Shown here one piece after another: positions 62,439-64,000 of a DNA stretch of 64,000 nucleotides; positions within the stretch are counted from its first letter, which is position 1; every line of letters begins with the position of its first letter. Source of the DNA: Chryseobacterium sp. Leaf201 (GTDB lineage: Bacteria; Bacteroidota; Bacteroidia; Flavobacteriales; Weeksellaceae); assembly GCF_001421435.1 (NCBI RefSeq), contig NZ_LMKA01000068.1, positions 1-64,000 on the forward strand, written 5' to 3'. The translations under genes were made by a program, and so were the position numbers. The notes beneath the pieces were generated by a model. It ran no database searches and was not told where the DNA came from. It was given only the letters and a program-made list of their open reading frames with translations.

Positions 62439-63278
62439 TTGAAAACGACAGTTTATACCTCCGAAAAAAAGACCCATTTTTTTCAGGAACTTAAAGCCAT
62501 TTATAAAGATATCAGGTCTTCCAATTTCCTGGCTTATCAAATGGCTAAAAGAGATCTGCAGTCACAGTACAGGCAGTCTTTTCTGGGCTTCTTCTGGGCA
62601 TTTGCCCCTATTATTACCAATTCCCTGGTCTGGATTTTCCTAAGCAGCTCAGGTACGGTAAACGTAAATGCGGACAGCAGCATCCCCTATATTGTATTTG
62701 TGGTAATCGGTACTACGCTGTGGAGTATTTTTACTGAAGCCCTTCTGATTCCGCTCACTTCTGTAAACGGCGCCCGGTCAATACTTTCAAAAATAAACTT
62801 CCCAAAAGAAGCACTCCTGATATCCGGATTTTATAAAATGCTATTCAATCTGGCACTCAAGCTGATTCTTGTTGCCGGTATTTTATTAATTTATGGGATA
62901 AAGCCGGGAATCGGCATTGTATTATTTCCTTTCATATTGCTTGTTATTACTCTTTTTTCTTTTTGTATAGGACTGCTTCTCACTCCGATAGGCCTTATCT
63001 ATACTGACATCAGCAAATTGCTGACTACTGCCGTATCGTTTATCATGTATATTACGCCGGTTGTATATGCTGTTCCAAGACAGGGTCTGTTTAAAAAACT
63101 TTTTCAGGTTAACCCTTTAACATATATGTTTAACGATGCCCGAAACAGCCTGATTGATCTGCCGTTTAATAATGCCGCTTTTTTAATTGCAGCAGCGGTG
63201 ATCAGTTTTTTTGTCATGCTGGTAGGACTGGTAATTTTCAGAAAGTCTATGCCAATAGTTATTGAAAAAATAGGATAA
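62439..63278 (+). CDS. polysaccharide ABC transporter permease (Wzm-like)
   Basis: The 279-residue protein starts at TTG and has a cytoplasmic head with the family pattern MAKRDLQSQYRQSFLGFFWAFAPIITNSLVWIFL, then six membrane helices, with YITPVVYAVPR and NPLTYMFNDARNSLIDL, characteristic of ABC-2 type O-antigen/teichoic-acid exporters. It works with the ATP-binding subunit that begins two bases after its stop, and should export a lipid-linked surface glycan made from the nucleotide sugars supplied by the three genes upstream. Confidence 0.9.
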   Translation: MKTTVYTSEKKTHFFQELKAIYKDIRSSNFLAYQMAKRDLQSQYRQSFLGFFWAFAPIITNSLVWIFLSSSGTVNVNADSSIPYIVFVVIGTTLWSIFTEALLIPLTSVNGARSILSKINFPKEALLISGFYKMLFNLALKLILVAGILLIYGIKPGIGIVLFPFILLVITLFSFCIGLLLTPIGLIYTDISKLLTTAVSFIMYITPVVYAVPRQGLFKKLFQVNPLTYMFNDARNSLIDLPFNNAAFLIAAAVISFFVMLVGLVIFRKSMPIVIEKIG

Positions 63279-63279
63279 T

Positions 63280-64000
63280 ATGAAAGATCAGGAAAAAGAA
63301 ATACTCGTATCTGTACAGAATGTTTCCAAGAAGTTTTCGATGGATATGAAATCTTCTCTAAAGTATGGAGCTCTGGATATTATCAAAAGTACATTAGGCA
63401 TAAAAATAAACAAAGACCTCCGTCCCAAAGAATTCTGGGCGGTGAAGGACATCAGCTTTAAACTCAGGAGAGGGGAATGCATAGGATTGATCGGGCATAA
63501 CGGTGCGGGCAAGAGCTCGCTTCTGAAAGTTTTGAACGGACTTTATGCACCTGATAAAGGCCAGATCGTCATGAAAGGAAAGATCGGAGCGCTCATTGAA
63601 CTTGGTGCCGGATTCAATCCTATTCTTACAGGCCGTGAAAATATTTATAACAATGCATCTATATTAGGTTTTACCAGAAAAGATGTAGAAGAAAAAATTG
63701 ATTCCATCATTGAATTTTCTGAGATTGAGCAGTTTATTGATATGCCGATTCAGAACTACTCTTCCGGAATGAAGGTAAGGCTGGGATTTGCTATTGCTGC
63801 ACATCTTGAGCCTGACATCCTGATTATCGATGAAGTACTTGCTGTAGGAGATTTGGGATTTGTTTTGAAATGCTTTAATAAGATTGATGAGCTGCTTCCC
63901 AATACTGCGCTAATTTTTGTTTCGCACAGCATGCCGATGATTTCCAGGATCTGTAACGAAATCATTTTAATGGATCATGGCAAGGTGGAATATTATGGAA
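63280..64000 (+). CDS. polysaccharide ABC transporter ATP-binding subunit (Wzt-like, partial)
   Basis: The frame opens with an ATG at 63280 and is still open after 240 codons at the right edge. It contains the Walker A motif GHNGAGKSSLLKVL, the ABC signature YSSGMKVRLGFAIAA, Walker B ILIIDEVLAVGD and the switch histidine in FVSHSMPM. The GKIGALIELGAGFNPILTGRENIYNNASILG stretch is typical of Wzt/TagH exporters. It powers the Wzm-like permease. Whether a C-terminal glycan-binding domain follows lies beyond the window. Confidence 0.94.
   Translation, partial: MKDQEKEILVSVQNVSKKFSMDMKSSLKYGALDIIKSTLGIKINKDLRPKEFWAVKDISFKLRRGECIGLIGHNGAGKSSLLKVLNGLYAPDKGQIVMKGKIGALIELGAGFNPILTGRENIYNNASILGFTRKDVEEKIDSIIEFSEIEQFIDMPIQNYSSGMKVRLGFAIAAHLEPDILIIDEVLAVGDLGFVLKCFNKIDELLPNTALIFVSHSMPMISRICNEIILMDHGKVEYYG

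Overview
The window looks like a chromosomal stretch from a Bacteroidota bacterium of the Flavobacteriia, most probably Chryseobacterium or a close Weeksellaceae relative. The signs are an AT-rich sequence, promoters with a TAnnTTTG -7 box (often followed by GCACC) instead of sigma70 sites, few Shine-Dalgarno sequences, several TTG/GTG starts, and typical families: SusC/SusD, Bacteroidetes LptD, Porin_10 porin, GYDIA-type GHMP kinase, BshC, a CzcA-TolC fusion, DUF6660, a double-glycine-leader peptide, and a surface protein carrying the ILDVNAS...GFLGP signature. Genus-level placement is inference.

Layout. 1-6140: a partial secreted peptide gene, an iron-permease-like protein and the str operon (rpsL-rpsG-fusA-rpsJ) ending in its own terminator, with a GT-C membrane glycosyltransferase upstream. 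6200-12660: Dps, nicotinate phosphoribosyltransferase, a Cys-rich GG-leader peptide, a DUF5995 protein, an orphan, RmuC, a TrmH-type methyltransferase and a small lipoprotein. 12840-19250: a single-pass signalling-like protein overlapping a lipoprotein gene, 5-formyl-THF cyclo-ligase, a TrhO tRNA hydroxylase with an unusual C-terminal extension, HtrA protease behind an array of short repeats, a membrane protein and RidA. 19320-24630: LptD divergent from an N-acetylmuramoyl-L-alanine amidase, three tRNA-Glu(UUC) genes, a small orphan and rpsT.

24660-36600 is the accessory part. It holds a gene-poor 0.55 kb stretch, an exported Mn-type superoxide dismutase, SCO1 and YHS-domain proteins, and a metal-efflux operon (CzcA-TolC fusion, CzcB, Fur-family regulator, Zn/Cd P-type ATPase) preceded by a DUF6660 gene. 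The efflux operon has a 22-bp perfect palindrome at its promoter and a potentially structured leader that would bury the GTG start. I regard this as the most interesting part of the window.

36600-64000: a surface-protein gene broken by a one-base frameshift, a membrane-anchored AraC regulator, aroQ, pckA, a GHMP kinase with fabD, a LysM/periplasmic-binding fusion, porin-bshC, a SusCD pair, the rimP-nusA-infB operon with a possible attenuator, and the start of a surface-polysaccharide locus (UDP-glucose dehydrogenase, RfbB, RfbA, Wzm and the first 240 codons of Wzt).

Positions and motifs were read by eye. No homology search, folding energy or GC computation was run.
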